Shown in pieces: positions 53,006 through 63,767 of a stretch of 64,000 nucleotides of DNA. The DNA lies in NCBI GenBank assembly GCA_025642065.1, contig JAODUP010000359.1:186001-250000 (forward strand). Reading direction: 5' to 3'. Source of the stretch: Paralvinella palmiformis. Taxonomy: Eukaryota > Annelida > Polychaeta > Terebellida > Alvinellidae. The position numbers were made by a program, and so were the translations under genes. A model generated the notes under the pieces. It worked only from the letters and a program-made list of their open reading frames with translations. It made no database searches and was not told the origin of the DNA. Position 1 is the first letter of the stretch, and each line of letters begins with the position of its first letter.

Positions 53006-55887
53006 TGTGCTGCGGTATGTACTAGCAATCGCTAAGGATTGTCATAGGTGAATAATGCTAACTTATTACTTATATCTAATGCAATAATCTACTAAACTTC
53101 TGAAAGTCAGAAAGAGATAGTTCCATGTTTAGAGATTAAAATATTGGAAAGGGAAAGTTACCAGATAATAATATTAATGCTCGGCAAGATTCCTGACGTT
53201 GATTCATTTGGGGTTTGTAGCTGGCTAAGGTAAGGTGAGTAATGAGCAGAATTATATATATATATATATATATGTGTGTGCGTGTGTTTGTGTTAACGGT
53301 GACACACATCCGCAACTAGATAACCACTAGTTCTTGAAGTGTTTATTTATAAGGTGGAGATTAAAATTCTTCAATATAGGCTGATTAATAAACATATTCA
53401 AAGGTCCTGGTATAAACTGTTAATGTTGTACTAAATCAGGCTAGCTGTTTCCCTAATGGAGTCTTGGCTCAAACTGATTTAAAATGTCTCAAGTGACGTG
53501 TGCACAACACACAACAACTGTTTGTTTATGCTATTGCTACCAACAAGTAAGTAATTTATTCACTAACAACATCGTGATATAATAATACAGGTACATAATA
53601 TGTTAAATTGTCTAGCTATAAATGTGATGTTGTTAGCCAGGACAACCAATAGCCATAAAGACTGTCTTCCCCGATCCCCCAAGACAAAATTAAACATAAA
53701 TTAAAACAAATAAATCAACACTGATTCGAGATGATGTGAAATAAACGATTGGTGAATAATGGTGAAGGTAGATGAATAGCGTTGTGTACAAAATACACGA
53801 GTAAATGTTGAGCCAATTTACAACATAGACGGACTGCGATTGGAAATCATAATGTAACTATATATGGTTAACTATGAACTTAAAAAAGACATTAAATAAT
53901 TGAATATATTATGATATGAACCATCTATATGAATCAAACTAAATAAATGCGAAATACATACATCCACTGTCCTGTTTTTTATATATATATATATATATAT
54001 TATTTTGTGTGTGTGTGCGCGACATTAATGCTCGATCGAAACCAGTGTTTCAAAGAGTACTCGACCGGAAACAATAAAAACGAGTATATAGCTACAGGCT
54101 AACACTAACAGCTACCGATCAAATAACCAAGCTAACGATCTGTTTATTAACTTGTGACAAATCAAAGAACAAACACACAAATAACTTCACTTGCGATATC
54201 CAGTCAAATCTTGGACACATGCCTTACGTCTATGAATAAAATTGATGTAACATGTTAACGTCACAATCAACACTCGCAGCTCCCCAACTGACCAGTGTAA
54301 TGAGTGTTCTGGAATTTATCTGAATATCGTAGATTCCTTTTTAATTTGGCGAATACGAAATAATGGCGAAAATGGCGAGTGAGATAATATTTCCCGTCGC
54401 CAAAATATTATGTTGTACAGAGCTTCATATTATACTCTGAAAACATTACGTTGATAATACACTGAACATGTGTAATATTCTCATTTATTCAACAATCGGT
54501 TCACATTGCAATTTATAATAAAACAATTAATCGTTTAAAAATCATTCGTCACTGGTCCCCTCAGAATCACTCATAATAGCGAACAATAGTCCTGTTTTTT
54601 CCAGCCATGTTTAAGAACATCAGTTTGTCAAATAGAAAAATCAAATGCAGAAAACAACCAGCCTGCGTGTAGAGGTTTTAGTCTAGGGATTTTGAGGCTG
54701 AGATGAGTGTCTGCAGTTTTGCGATTGGATGTCAAGGAGTCACTGACTTGATCACTATACCAGGCATTTATTTTGCGTTCGAGATTTGTTATTATATCTT
54801 ACACCTTCTTAGACACAGTTTGGTGTAACCTTCTCATCATGTTAATTGCAATTTGTCTTTAGCTTGTCAGTTACCTTTGTTGTCCTTCAATCATGCCAAT
54901 GGTTTGTCAATTACTAGTTCAGCTTAGAATGGAATTACTCGTTACATAAAGGCTGCTTCAGATTTGGCTATGGCTGGTGAATAACGGTGTGCTTTAAAAT
55001 ATGGCTTCCCCCGAATGGCTTAGAAAAGAAAGCAAAACTCTACATTCCTGACAAGTCAAAATTCGCCATTTTTCGCTGTCACCAATATGTTGAAGATAAA
55101 TGTGTTATGCCTACACACTAGATGTCGAAAATCCGTCAGGGGGAATTTTAGCGTTTTTTTTTCTATTTCAAATACTGTCGTGTTTTCCGGGTATACATCT
55201 CTGTTAAAAGCGTGAAAATTCGTAAAAGAGGTGAAGGGGCCAACTGTACAGAAATTTAAATAATACATAAATTGGTGGCGAGGGTAGAAACGTCGCAATA
55301 AGTTTTCTATCTCATGGATCAGTTTGAGCTGGCAGCCATCTGGATAATTAATTATGCGATAGTATATACATGCATGCTCAGTGAATGCAAACAGAGAGTG
55401 ATGACGTCACAAACAACTTATAAATGACAGTATTTCACTGGAAAAAGGGTACGTCGGAGTTTACTAAGAGACAAAGATAGTACCGAATATTCATGATGAT
55501 GATGATGACAAGGTTATTGAATGCTCCCAGGAGACAAACTCAGTTTACGCGCCGTTTTATTGAACCATTGTCAGTTACAATTATGATATTTAAAAGGTGC
55601 TTACATTTTTAAATCAATGTATTTAACACAAAGCAAACAATATGTTTGAAACTATGGGATAATGCTGAAAGAGATATTGACAACCAAAGAATTACTGTTA
55701 CGTGTATTGGTACATTGCAAACAGCCCCGCGTAATTAACTCAGTGATCAACTCATAATGTTTATGGAGGTCTGTAATATGTAACGTTTGCACTCATTCGG
55801 TCTAGTGTCAGCACAGCCGGTCTAGTGTTAAAATATTTTTCTAGACCTGCAGGTCCAGTAAGGCTATAAGTTAGTTTCACACACACA

Positions 55888-55921
<34 letters not shown>

Positions 55922-57130
55922 TACACCACCAAATATATAATAGGCATATTTAGCTGGTGTCACCCCACAATCTTAACCACAGCCACAGCGTTATCTAGCA
56001 AACATAAATACTCAGATAATGATTAACAATTACTTCCGCTATAATTTCTGGTTCAGTGTCTAGAAATGTTGTAGTTTAATTATATTTTCAGTACATATTA
56101 ACAGATGTGGTTGTAACATATTATGTGTCAATATATTCAATGCGTCTGCGCCGTCTCAAGCTTGTATGTCTTACATAGACCGCCGGTGTTGGTGTATTGG
56201 TGAAATAGACACCGGGCCAGAACTAGCCTTAATATGTAATGAGCTGATATTGTACCTACAGAAAGATAGTTATCAACTTCTCGGATAGGCTTTGTTGTAC
56301 TCCCGACTAGTATATTCTAGTGAATGGGAATTATTCACTAAGCCAGGCAGGTAACTTAAGTACGAGACACCTCTATAAATCTGATTAATTTTCACTTTTA
56401 TTTAAATTTAACTGATAAATATTTAAGTATTTGATGTGAAAGTTTGACCAATAGTCTTATTTTAAAGATCAATGAGTAGGCTGTGTGTCACTAGGCTGTC
56501 TGTTACTGTAATTTCCTTGTATTACGGTTATCATTATTACTAAAAATTATTATTATTATAAAACATTGATATCATCAGCAAACAACATGAACTTAATTTT
56601 GTTAGTCGAGTAATAATAATCGGACCACACACACTTTTGTAAACAACACGGCGCCAACATCTGGCCCACACACAAAAAATTATTATTTTTTTTTTCGGTG
56701 AGAGACGTTTGTAGACTGCTTGCTCGGGTGATGTAAAGTATTTAACGTCGAGCTACATCTTACTAACAACAAAACAACAACAACAACAAAGATGCCAATC
56801 TTTAGTACTGTTTATTGCTTTATCTTGTTACCTGATGGCGTATTTGATCTCCGTTTACTTCACCCGTTTATAAAATCGACTTCATCAATCCTAGACATTC
56901 TCAGAAGTAATCGCAACTGAATTACGCTCGGAGTTCGCGACACACGGCCGTAGGTTGATAAATTTGATGGACGTCACGATCCAGTTATCAAACGTCTTAC
57001 AAATAGTCACCATTTACTAAAATCAACCAATGTCGAACATTGGAAGAAAGAGGAATAATCTGTGGTATCTGGTAATGCCAGAATTATGTAAATTATATGC
57101 ACGAAACCTTGTAAAAAAATGTAAATGTTG
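53006..57130. other. Intergenic, no gene seen
   Basis: AT-rich unique DNA with several (TA)n and (GT)n tracts. No exon-like segment is recognised on either strand. Confidence 0.55.
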
Positions 57131-57292
57131 CTATTTTACGGCCCCAAGGTGGGCTAAATGAGCCGAGCGACCTGCAGAGGTAATTAGACGAATTGAAAGA
57201 TGAAACACCCTTCGGACATAGCCCGGCCGGAATTTGAACCCAGCTATTATAGATTTGTGGCCAACCGCGCTACCAGGTAGGCCATGGAGGTT
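57131..57292 (-). mobile_element. tRNA-derived SINE, copy 5 (minus strand)
   Basis: On the minus strand: cctccatggcctacctggta gcgcggttggcc (A box region), gggttcaaattcc (B box), gggctatgtccgaagggtgt, then a body with ggtcgctcggctcatttagc and a shortened core ending ggccgtaaaa. It is more diverged than copies 1 and 2. Confidence 0.7.
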
Positions 57293-58013
57293 TGAAACCT
57301 TGTACTAAACTCTCTTTTATTCTCTTTTGTCAGGTGGCGATCGTTGTAATTTATGGGCAGAACACCTAAAATTAACAAACAAAGGTATTGGTAGTTAACC
57401 AGAAATTATTAACAGAACTTGTCATTCCGAGATACAATGTGTTATCAACAGCTAGCTGATACAACCAAAGAGTTATACAATATTTATACCTATGTAATAA
57501 TAATAATAATAATTCATAATGTTTTCATTTAAGAATTGTTCTTTTGCGGCAATTTCCTAGACGACGCCAAACACGAATCGGTGCCTTCGACCTTCATCTA
57601 GAAGATTGATATCTTTATTGTAGTCTTCTGAAATGTTTAGCATATCACACGTATCAACAATATTACATTTGTTGTGTGTGCACTAGTTATGCTTATCGTT
57701 TATTATTCCGATACACGACTACCTACATAAAGACGTTTTCCACCGATGAATATATATATCGATCGTCACCGACGATAGACTCAGATGGAAGCACGTGTCA
57801 GTCCTGGCAATATTTACGGTAGGTTGGCACTGTTCAGCCAAGTACTCGCACTTTTATCCATCAGGCTGATTCGACTGAAGCTTAGAGGCCCCGCGGAGAC
57901 TAGAAGGTCGTCAATTGTCTTTGCTGTGGCCCCTTATACCAGCGCCCTGCGGCTCAAATGGTTATAGACACTTTGTACTCTGCGCCTAGCGAGGCATGTA
58001 CATATATATTCAT

Positions 58014-58076
<63 letters not shown>

Positions 58077-59956
58077 AAGACTAAGAACTAAGATTAACGC
58101 AAATGTCCTTGGCTTTAATATACTATTTTTATTTCTATTCTATCTTTTTATAATAATACAAAATTAAAAAGTCCTACTCTACAATTCCCGTATATCGTAT
58201 CTAGATATGTTTCTAGGTGATAATTAATTCATTTTTAGAATGAAAATCTGATGGATTTTTGTTGTGAACTATGACCTCTTAGTTTCAGTTTGTTATCCGC
58301 GTGAATTATAATTATAATTAATCATAATAATTATGATACTTACTTTAACAATTATATTATTTATAAGTAATTATAATAATTAGTTTATAATTAAAAGAGC
58401 TATTTAATAATTTTTTAAAGCTGATACTAAAGTTCATTTTGACCAGTTAATCTCAGTCCATTTATTTCCTATATGTCTAAGTTACAATATGCTGCTTGAG
58501 TATTATGTGTATTAAATAACGTTTTTTAAATGAAATAAATTATATATCCTGAATGTGTCTAAGTTGTGTTTTAAGAACAGGACAAGAAAAATATCGATCA
58601 AGATTTCTACGTTTCAACATCACGTATACAAGACATTTATTCAACAGCAGGAGTTCCACGCTGATCTAGCATTAGGCTTTTCGAAATTTGTTTAACGTCA
58701 ACATCCCAAATCCACGTTTACTATCAAGTTACATATCAACGTAGGCCCTACAGCGGACTGTTCTTGGATCAGCTTAGAGCCAACATCATTTTCCTGAAAG
58801 TAAATCTATAATGTTTTATAGGCACAACTCTTCTCAGATAACTGTATGTTCTGCCTAGTATTTGTGTGCATATATTTTCAGTAGATATTTGTTCAACACG
58901 TCAAGTTTAGGATTTAAAAATAATTCTTTGAAACCTGCATATACGTTTTGTGCATTTTCTGCATCAGGTGTGTGCTTTGCTAACTCCTCAAAACGGCGCT
59001 ACACCACTTTTAAACTGATAAATGTACTGCATCTCCATAAAACGTAAGACAAAATGATGGCTTCCTAATGCCAGCAACTACATTGTGTTCGTTACAAACA
59101 ATATTTATCATTGAGCAAATGGAATCTGTTTCTATTAAAAGATACTCTTTAGTTCAAATATTAATTAAGTGAGAAGCTGCTTTTGATTGTATTCTGCTTC
59201 GATTCAGCAAATCGCAAACAGTGTCGTTCAATTAAGTGTTTTTTAATTAGTAATATTTTAATTCGCAAATCAATCGATAATAACTCCAGAATTAGACTGA
59301 CTCTCTATTGTTATTGTGAAGTTAATATTCTTCTAAGGCCATGCGGCGACGAACGGGAATTGCTGATGTTGGCTTATTCCACTTTACGTGAGTGTATCAC
59401 CCGTATAACAGGATCCGCTGCCGGAGTGCTCTACGGGTATTCTACAAAGGTTGGTCACGTGACTATAACAATAGCATGCTCCATTTAGAAAGCCAAATGA
59501 ATTAGATCGGGTACGTGCATCGAAATAATCGTTTAATCGTTCCAGTGAAGGCCCAATGTCTAAAATCGTCACATGGTGCAGTCACCCATCACCGATCGTT
59601 CATCGTGATCCAGAAGTCACGGATCAGAGATAGCTAGGGCCTAAATAGCCTTCTGTTTTATTGTTTACTATTTTCCGAAACTTTGAATTGGACCGATTTC
59701 GTCGATGAAGCATATCCTTTACGCCATCATCACAGCATCCAAGATGATGTTCGGTTTGTCTACCATTGTCATACGCGAGCACTCTATTAACGCATACATA
59801 TTATCCCTCTTTCACTTCGTACATTCAATATTATTTTGAGAGATATAGATAAAAGTATGGACCTTACACCCCTCTCTCATATAGTATTACTTTGGTATGA
59901 TCCTTCATTTAGTCAAGATCCTGATATATACTGAGGGATCAGAGCGACCTGGATGG

Positions 59957-60013
<57 letters not shown>

Positions 60014-60157
60014 TTCTTAAGAATGCCACTTAAATGCATCTTACAGGAGTATCCTGGTATTGACGATACATGTTAAGATGTCGTATTTTATCATTATCTT
60101 CAGGTCTGAGTCAGGGATATTTATAATGTAAATAATATTGCCTTATAGCATCTATCT
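57293..60157. other. Intergenic, no gene seen
   Basis: AT-rich DNA. A patch at 58305-58395 consists largely of AATTATAATTA-type sequence able to form weak hairpins. A 101-codon frame at 59183-59488 has no known features. Confidence 0.55.
58016..58073. repeat. (TA)n microsatellite
   Basis: A pure TA tract. Shorter TA tracts occur at 49023-49056, 51056-51080, 53253-53274, 53981-54000 and 55892-55918. Confidence 0.9.
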
Positions 60158-60211
60158 AGCTGAATAGGGCGCAATATAAATATCACATATTATTATTATT
60201 ATTATTATTAA
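60158..60211 (+). mobile_element. Second copy of the same LINE 3' end
   Basis: The segment gggcgcaatataaatatca followed by (ATT)n at 60187-60210 parallels gggcgctttattaaatata followed by ATT/GTT repeats at 3062-3105. Upstream coding sequence is not recognisable, so this is probably a very short 5'-truncated copy. Confidence 0.45.
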
Positions 60212-60260
60212 GCAAATCCATTAATCCCGCCGTGCATAGCTTTATTTATTGTTGCTGCCG

Positions 60261-60327
<67 letters not shown>

Positions 60328-60338
60328 CATGACACGAT

Positions 60339-60457
60339 ACAGTTAATCTGTATAATCAGGTAATATACTAATACGTCTGTTATTAACTGAGATTTAATAC
60401 AGATTACCTGAAGGTTTCAGGTAATATACATATTACCTCATTATACAGATTAACTGT
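60339..60457. repeat. Foldback element set within (TA)n
   Basis: Arms 60339-60365 and 60431-60457 are 27 bases each and complementary with one mismatch. Inside, 60403-60412 and 60416-60425 form a perfect 10 bp stem with a 3-base loop. Both sides run directly into (TA)n tracts, so a TA target site cannot be read. It may be a small MITE or a palindromic rearrangement. Confidence 0.7.
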
Positions 60458-60504
<47 letters not shown>

Positions 60505-60533
60505 TGTGTGTGTGTGTAGTGTTTGTTTTTTGT

Positions 60534-60567
<34 letters not shown>

Positions 60568-60748
60568 CGCGCATGTGCATTGCATTAAATAACCAATTTA
60601 ATCCACTTCACCTTTTCAATACGTAAAATCATCCATAAAATTGTGCCAACAACAAGTCTGCTAAACACTGTCATGTGGAAGTGTCACAAGCCGATAATCC
60701 ACACGATTCGTGAATCCGCAATTTCCTCGTTTGAGCATAAGTGTGTGG

Positions 60749-60811
<63 letters not shown>

Positions 60812-60816
60812 GGAGG

Positions 60817-60853
<37 letters not shown>

Positions 60854-61134
60854 CGTTGTCTGCTTATATGAAGAAGGGCTATTACAAATTAAACGTTTTA
60901 CTTACAATGATAAGAAACTAATCTATGATACCACCTTCCTTGGCTTCTTCTGATCTATCGATAAGCGTTAAACACTTCACGTATAAGTGGACTTTTATTT
61001 GGCACAAAAATTGTTTCTCTTCAGCACATCGGTAACAGAACCAAATGAGTCAATATCTACAATCACTTGGATCGAAGCACTGATACGGATACTCGACAGG
61101 AAAAAGATGATCATCACAATAACGATCGGTAGAT

Positions 61135-61158
61135 AGCTATCTATCTATCTATCTATCA
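61135..61158. repeat. (CTAT)n
   Basis: A short tetranucleotide tract of about six units. Confidence 0.85.
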
Positions 61159-61559
61159 GAGACATCATCAATCAGTGCGGCTTTCAACTCGATCGGCTTC
61201 GATTAGCCGATCAAAGGTATTATGTTATACACGAGCCAATCAATGTACGACAATCGGATAGATATATGGTTGGTTAGCTGCCTGCTCCATTATCAGAAAG
61301 GTTGGCCTCGTGCTTGGCTACAATGTTCGATCGGTTCGGAGTGGGAGAGCAAACGTGGAGCCTTAACGCGGTCTAGATCGGATCATGTCCTCAGCTATTT
61401 TCTTTATCATCGTGGACAAAGGACTAATTAATAAAGATCGGCATCGAGTCGTGGTAAATCGTAACTGATAAGAGGAGGGTGTGATATTAAAGTGAATATG
61501 GTCGTTGGGCTAGGTTCTCCTGTCTCTGTATTATCTAAGAAGTTTATAGACAATGAATA

Positions 61560-61560
<1 letters not shown>

Positions 61561-61618
<58 letters not shown>
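61561..61618. repeat. (AAT)n microsatellite
   Basis: A near-pure trinucleotide tract of about 19 units. Confidence 0.9.
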
Positions 61619-61619
<1 letters not shown>

Positions 61620-61908
61620 CTATAGGTTTAATAATGGACGTTTAATATCATAATTTATTCTACGAGGATTAGCAGAGATACCTTCTCCTCATAATGAGAC
61701 AAACAAATTTAGACAGATAATCCGTGGCTACAAATCAGTGACACCATGCACGGAACCAGTCAGCTGATTAGCTAAAGCTATAACTCATAACATATTCAGT
61801 TAGATATTACAAAATATAACACTGTCATTCGTCTGACTTTAAGCAGCCAGAGACGTGGCTTCTTAACCAGACAATTAGAACCCACGGCTAACTACACGAA
61901 ACAAGCCA

Positions 61909-61914
61909 TTTATT
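61909..61914 (-). promoter_or_regulatory. Candidate polyadenylation signal of the EGF/discoidin gene
   Basis: AATAAA on the minus strand about 0.4 kb after the stop. The 3' UTR would include the TG- and CG-rich tract at 62046-62185. Not proven. Confidence 0.25.
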
Positions 61915-62045
61915 TTATACTGGAATATGGTGGATTGGTTTAATTTATCATTTGCCCTAATATTGGGAAAGATCGATGAGTTGCTTGTATCAAATGCAAC
62001 CAATTACCACTAAAAGACTGAATTCAGAGCAACTACTCTTCGTAC

Positions 62046-62185
62046 ACTATGTGTGTGTGTGTGTGTGTGTTATGTGTTTTCATGTGTGTTCGTGTGTTTC
62101 CATATGTATGTTTTCACGTGTGTGTGTGTTCGGGTCTGTGTGTTCGCGAGCGCGCGCGCGCTTGTGTGTGTGTGTGTGTTTTTGT
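62046..62185. repeat. GT-rich tract with alternating CG core
   Basis: Interrupted (TG)n flanks a gcgagcgcgcgcgcgc stretch near 62147-62161. It lies just past the 3' end of the EGF/discoidin gene. Confidence 0.8.
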
Positions 62186-62317
62186 ATGTGTTGTATTTTG
62201 TTATTTAGTCTGACAGTTTGATTTATGACACCATCTTCATATGCTCCCCCCCCCCACCCTTCTCATTAAGCCCATACTCATATCCAACTAGATTTATACA
62301 GTTTTTATACAGTCGAA

Positions 62318-62488
62318 TTATGGACTCCATATTTCCACTTCTCGAAATCCGTTGTTTCCTTTACCGAGCACACAGTCAACGCCACTCAGATGTACATAAG
62401 TAGTTGAAACGGGATTGAGGTAGAATACTTCTTCCGGCTCGCCGATACAATCCAACCAACCAACCGTCAGACTGCACTGATGCGTTAT
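62318..62488 (-). CDS. Discoidin-like domain exon, second half, and stop
   Basis: The exon follows cctcaatttcag, phase 0, and encodes 56 residues then TAA. The stretch [20 protein letters not shown] followed by NGFREVEIW is the expected final strand region of the domain, which supports the 90 bp intron model. The protein ends directly after the domain. Confidence 0.72.
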   Translation of the reverse strand: MTHQCSLTVGWLDCIGEPEEVFYLNPVSTTYVHLSGVDCVLGKGNNGFREVEIWSP

Positions 62489-63206
62489 CTGAAATTGAGG
62501 AACGTTTGAAATGAGACGATTTTACGACTTTCCACGAACGTTGCCCATCGACGAAAACGTCTAATTTCAGCGTCCTACCGTCTGATTGGATCCGTCGCTG
62601 AAGGCGACATCTAGCTGAGAGTACTGCGACTTTCCCGCACATCTCCACCAGATCTTCACGAAGACGACGACCCTGACCGATCCGAATTCCAGTCTGATCC
62701 AGCTGTTGTCGTCTTCTTTCGCGGAGGCCCACTCGTTGTTCGAACCGGGGTTCAGTTCGCCGTTGTAGGCATTTTCGCAGCCGAATTCGTTGCTAACTTG
62801 TGACCCATTCGAGCAGCTGACGATGGTCAGTTTGTGTGGTTCTAAGAACAAAATGAACATCGGTAAAAATAGGCAAGACGGAGGGTGGATGCCGATAATA
62901 GCCAAAACATCGAAATAAATGCTATTAGATAATATCGCACAGAGAGACTAGACTGGATGCTAACTGGATTTGTTGTTCTATTTTAATATTACAAAATTCG
63001 CTTCTATATAATAACAGGCGGCGCTGTGCGATCTATTGGACCGGCTCTTTGAGTCGGCGTTTTGGCTTATCTCATACCGATGTACCTACCTATCTGGCAG
63101 TTGATGCCGATGTAGTACGGGAGACAGCGACATGTGTAGAATAACCCGACGTCGACACAAGAACCATTGTTCTGACAGGGCGAAGAGGCGCAACTACTCG
63201 TCGAGG
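62318..63206 (-). CDS. Secreted EGF-like plus discoidin-like domain protein, 3' three exons (5' part outside)
   Basis: Minus-strand exons 63206-63090, 62841-62579 and 62488-62318 join in frame to about 182 residues ending at TAA. The first encodes one complete EGF-like domain. The next two encode a discoidin-like (F5/8 type C-like, galactose-binding fold) domain, with [31 protein letters not shown], then [10 protein letters not shown] and [10 protein letters not shown] at the end. Introns are 248 and 90 bp with GT-AG ends; the EGF exon has phase-1 introns on both sides. By family knowledge such proteins are secreted or on the cell surface and bind glycans or other ligands. No transmembrane segment follows the domain, so this end is extracellular or secreted. 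The N-terminus and signal peptide are not in the window. The ligand is unknown. Confidence 0.75.
62579..62841 (-). CDS. Discoidin-like domain exon, first half
   Basis: The exon follows tttgttcttag and starts in phase 1, matching the EGF exon donor (the junction codon is GAA, Glu). It encodes about 87 residues with the sequence [20 protein letters not shown], then [17 protein letters not shown] and KIWWRC, typical of the N-terminal half of invertebrate discoidin-like domains. It ends ACG/gtagga, phase 0. Reading on without splicing meets TGA after three codons. Confidence 0.75.
63090..63206 (-). CDS. EGF-like domain exon (phase 1-1)
   Basis: A 117-base exon between ttacacag and a gtaggt donor. 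It encodes six cysteines spaced C-x4-C-x5-C-x8-C-x-C-x8-C with the usual N-G-x-C and Y-x-C-x-C features, a textbook EGF module. Both flanking introns are phase 1, the class used for exon shuffling in extracellular proteins. It lacks the D-x-D/N-E start and the Asn/Tyr pattern of a calcium-binding EGF. Confidence 0.8.
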   Translation of the reverse strand, partial: PRRVVAPLRPVRTMVLVSTSGYSTHVAVSRTTSASTAR

Positions 63207-63309
63207 CTGTGTAAGTATCGGATAAGTTGGCGTGAGTTCCTCAACGGTTAAAATACAAGTCATTCTAGATGGGACTAGTTGAGTCAAGTGGCAACAACAA
63301 CAACAACCA

Positions 63310-63377
63310 CAACAACAACAACAACAGAATTACAGTATATTTACAACAACAACAACAACAGAATTAAAGTATATTTA
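63310..63377. repeat. Tandem duplication of a 34 bp unit containing (CAA)n
   Basis: Units 63310-63343 and 63344-63377 each hold a (CAA)n run plus gaattaMagtatattta and differ at one base. A further CAA-rich run precedes them from 63289. Confidence 0.8.
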
Positions 63378-63704
63378 ATCGAAATCGAATCGAGGCATTC
63401 TAATATTTTAAATCTATTCTCCAAATTGATTGCACATTTCCCGTTAAAGGTCGCAAGCTCTTAGGTGTAATGCCATAGGTCAACAAAGACGACAGCATTA
63501 AAAATAACAATAATCGCATCGAAGAGAAATTGTTAAATATGCAATAATAGAGAAATTGTGGGTCTATAACTATTTTATCGATCATGTTCCGTCATGTACA
63601 GCCCCTCTCCACAGGAGGTAAGTTGAAAGTAGGAGAAACTTAAACCAGTTGGTTCATTTATTATTATGGTACTGTCTTTACCTTTTTGCTTAACATCATA
63701 TATA

Positions 63705-63705
63705 C

Positions 63706-63764
<59 letters not shown>
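63705..63764. repeat. (TA)n microsatellite
   Basis: A TA tract with two CATA interruptions at its left end. Confidence 0.9.

Positions 63765-63767
<3 letters not shown>

Larger units (their letters stand above)
59958..60852. repeat. Dense cluster of (TA)n, (GT)n-(GC)n and (GA)n tracts
   Basis: (TA)n at about 59958-60007, 60265-60325 and 60461-60500. The last passes into (GT)n and then a run of alternating GC near 60558-60572. (TA)n at 60751-60788 is followed by (GA)n to 60852. The LINE 3' end and the foldback element lie inside the cluster. Confidence 0.9.
60853..62317. other. Intergenic or 3' UTR side of the EGF/discoidin gene
   Basis: The region contains a cluster of GATCGG motifs (61124-61441), (CTAT)n, (AAT)n and the GT/CG tract. 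No coding sequence is recognised. Confidence 0.55.

Noticed and set aside
62376..62732. A 118-codon minus-strand frame overlapping the discoidin exons as the true continuation of the protein
   Set aside because: It is in another frame and has no domain features. The correct end of the discoidin domain is reached in frame through a 90 bp GT-AG intron.
63400..63519. Signal peptide-like minus-strand frame (MRLLLFLMLSSLLTYG) as the first exon of the EGF/discoidin gene
   Set aside because: No convincing phase-1 donor follows it, which the EGF exon needs, and a short hydrophobic run can arise by chance in AT-rich DNA.
63601..63620. Acceptor cctctccacag, GAG and donor gtaagt as a 3-base micro-exon
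   Set aside because: Striking as a string, but no flanking exons on the plus strand support it.
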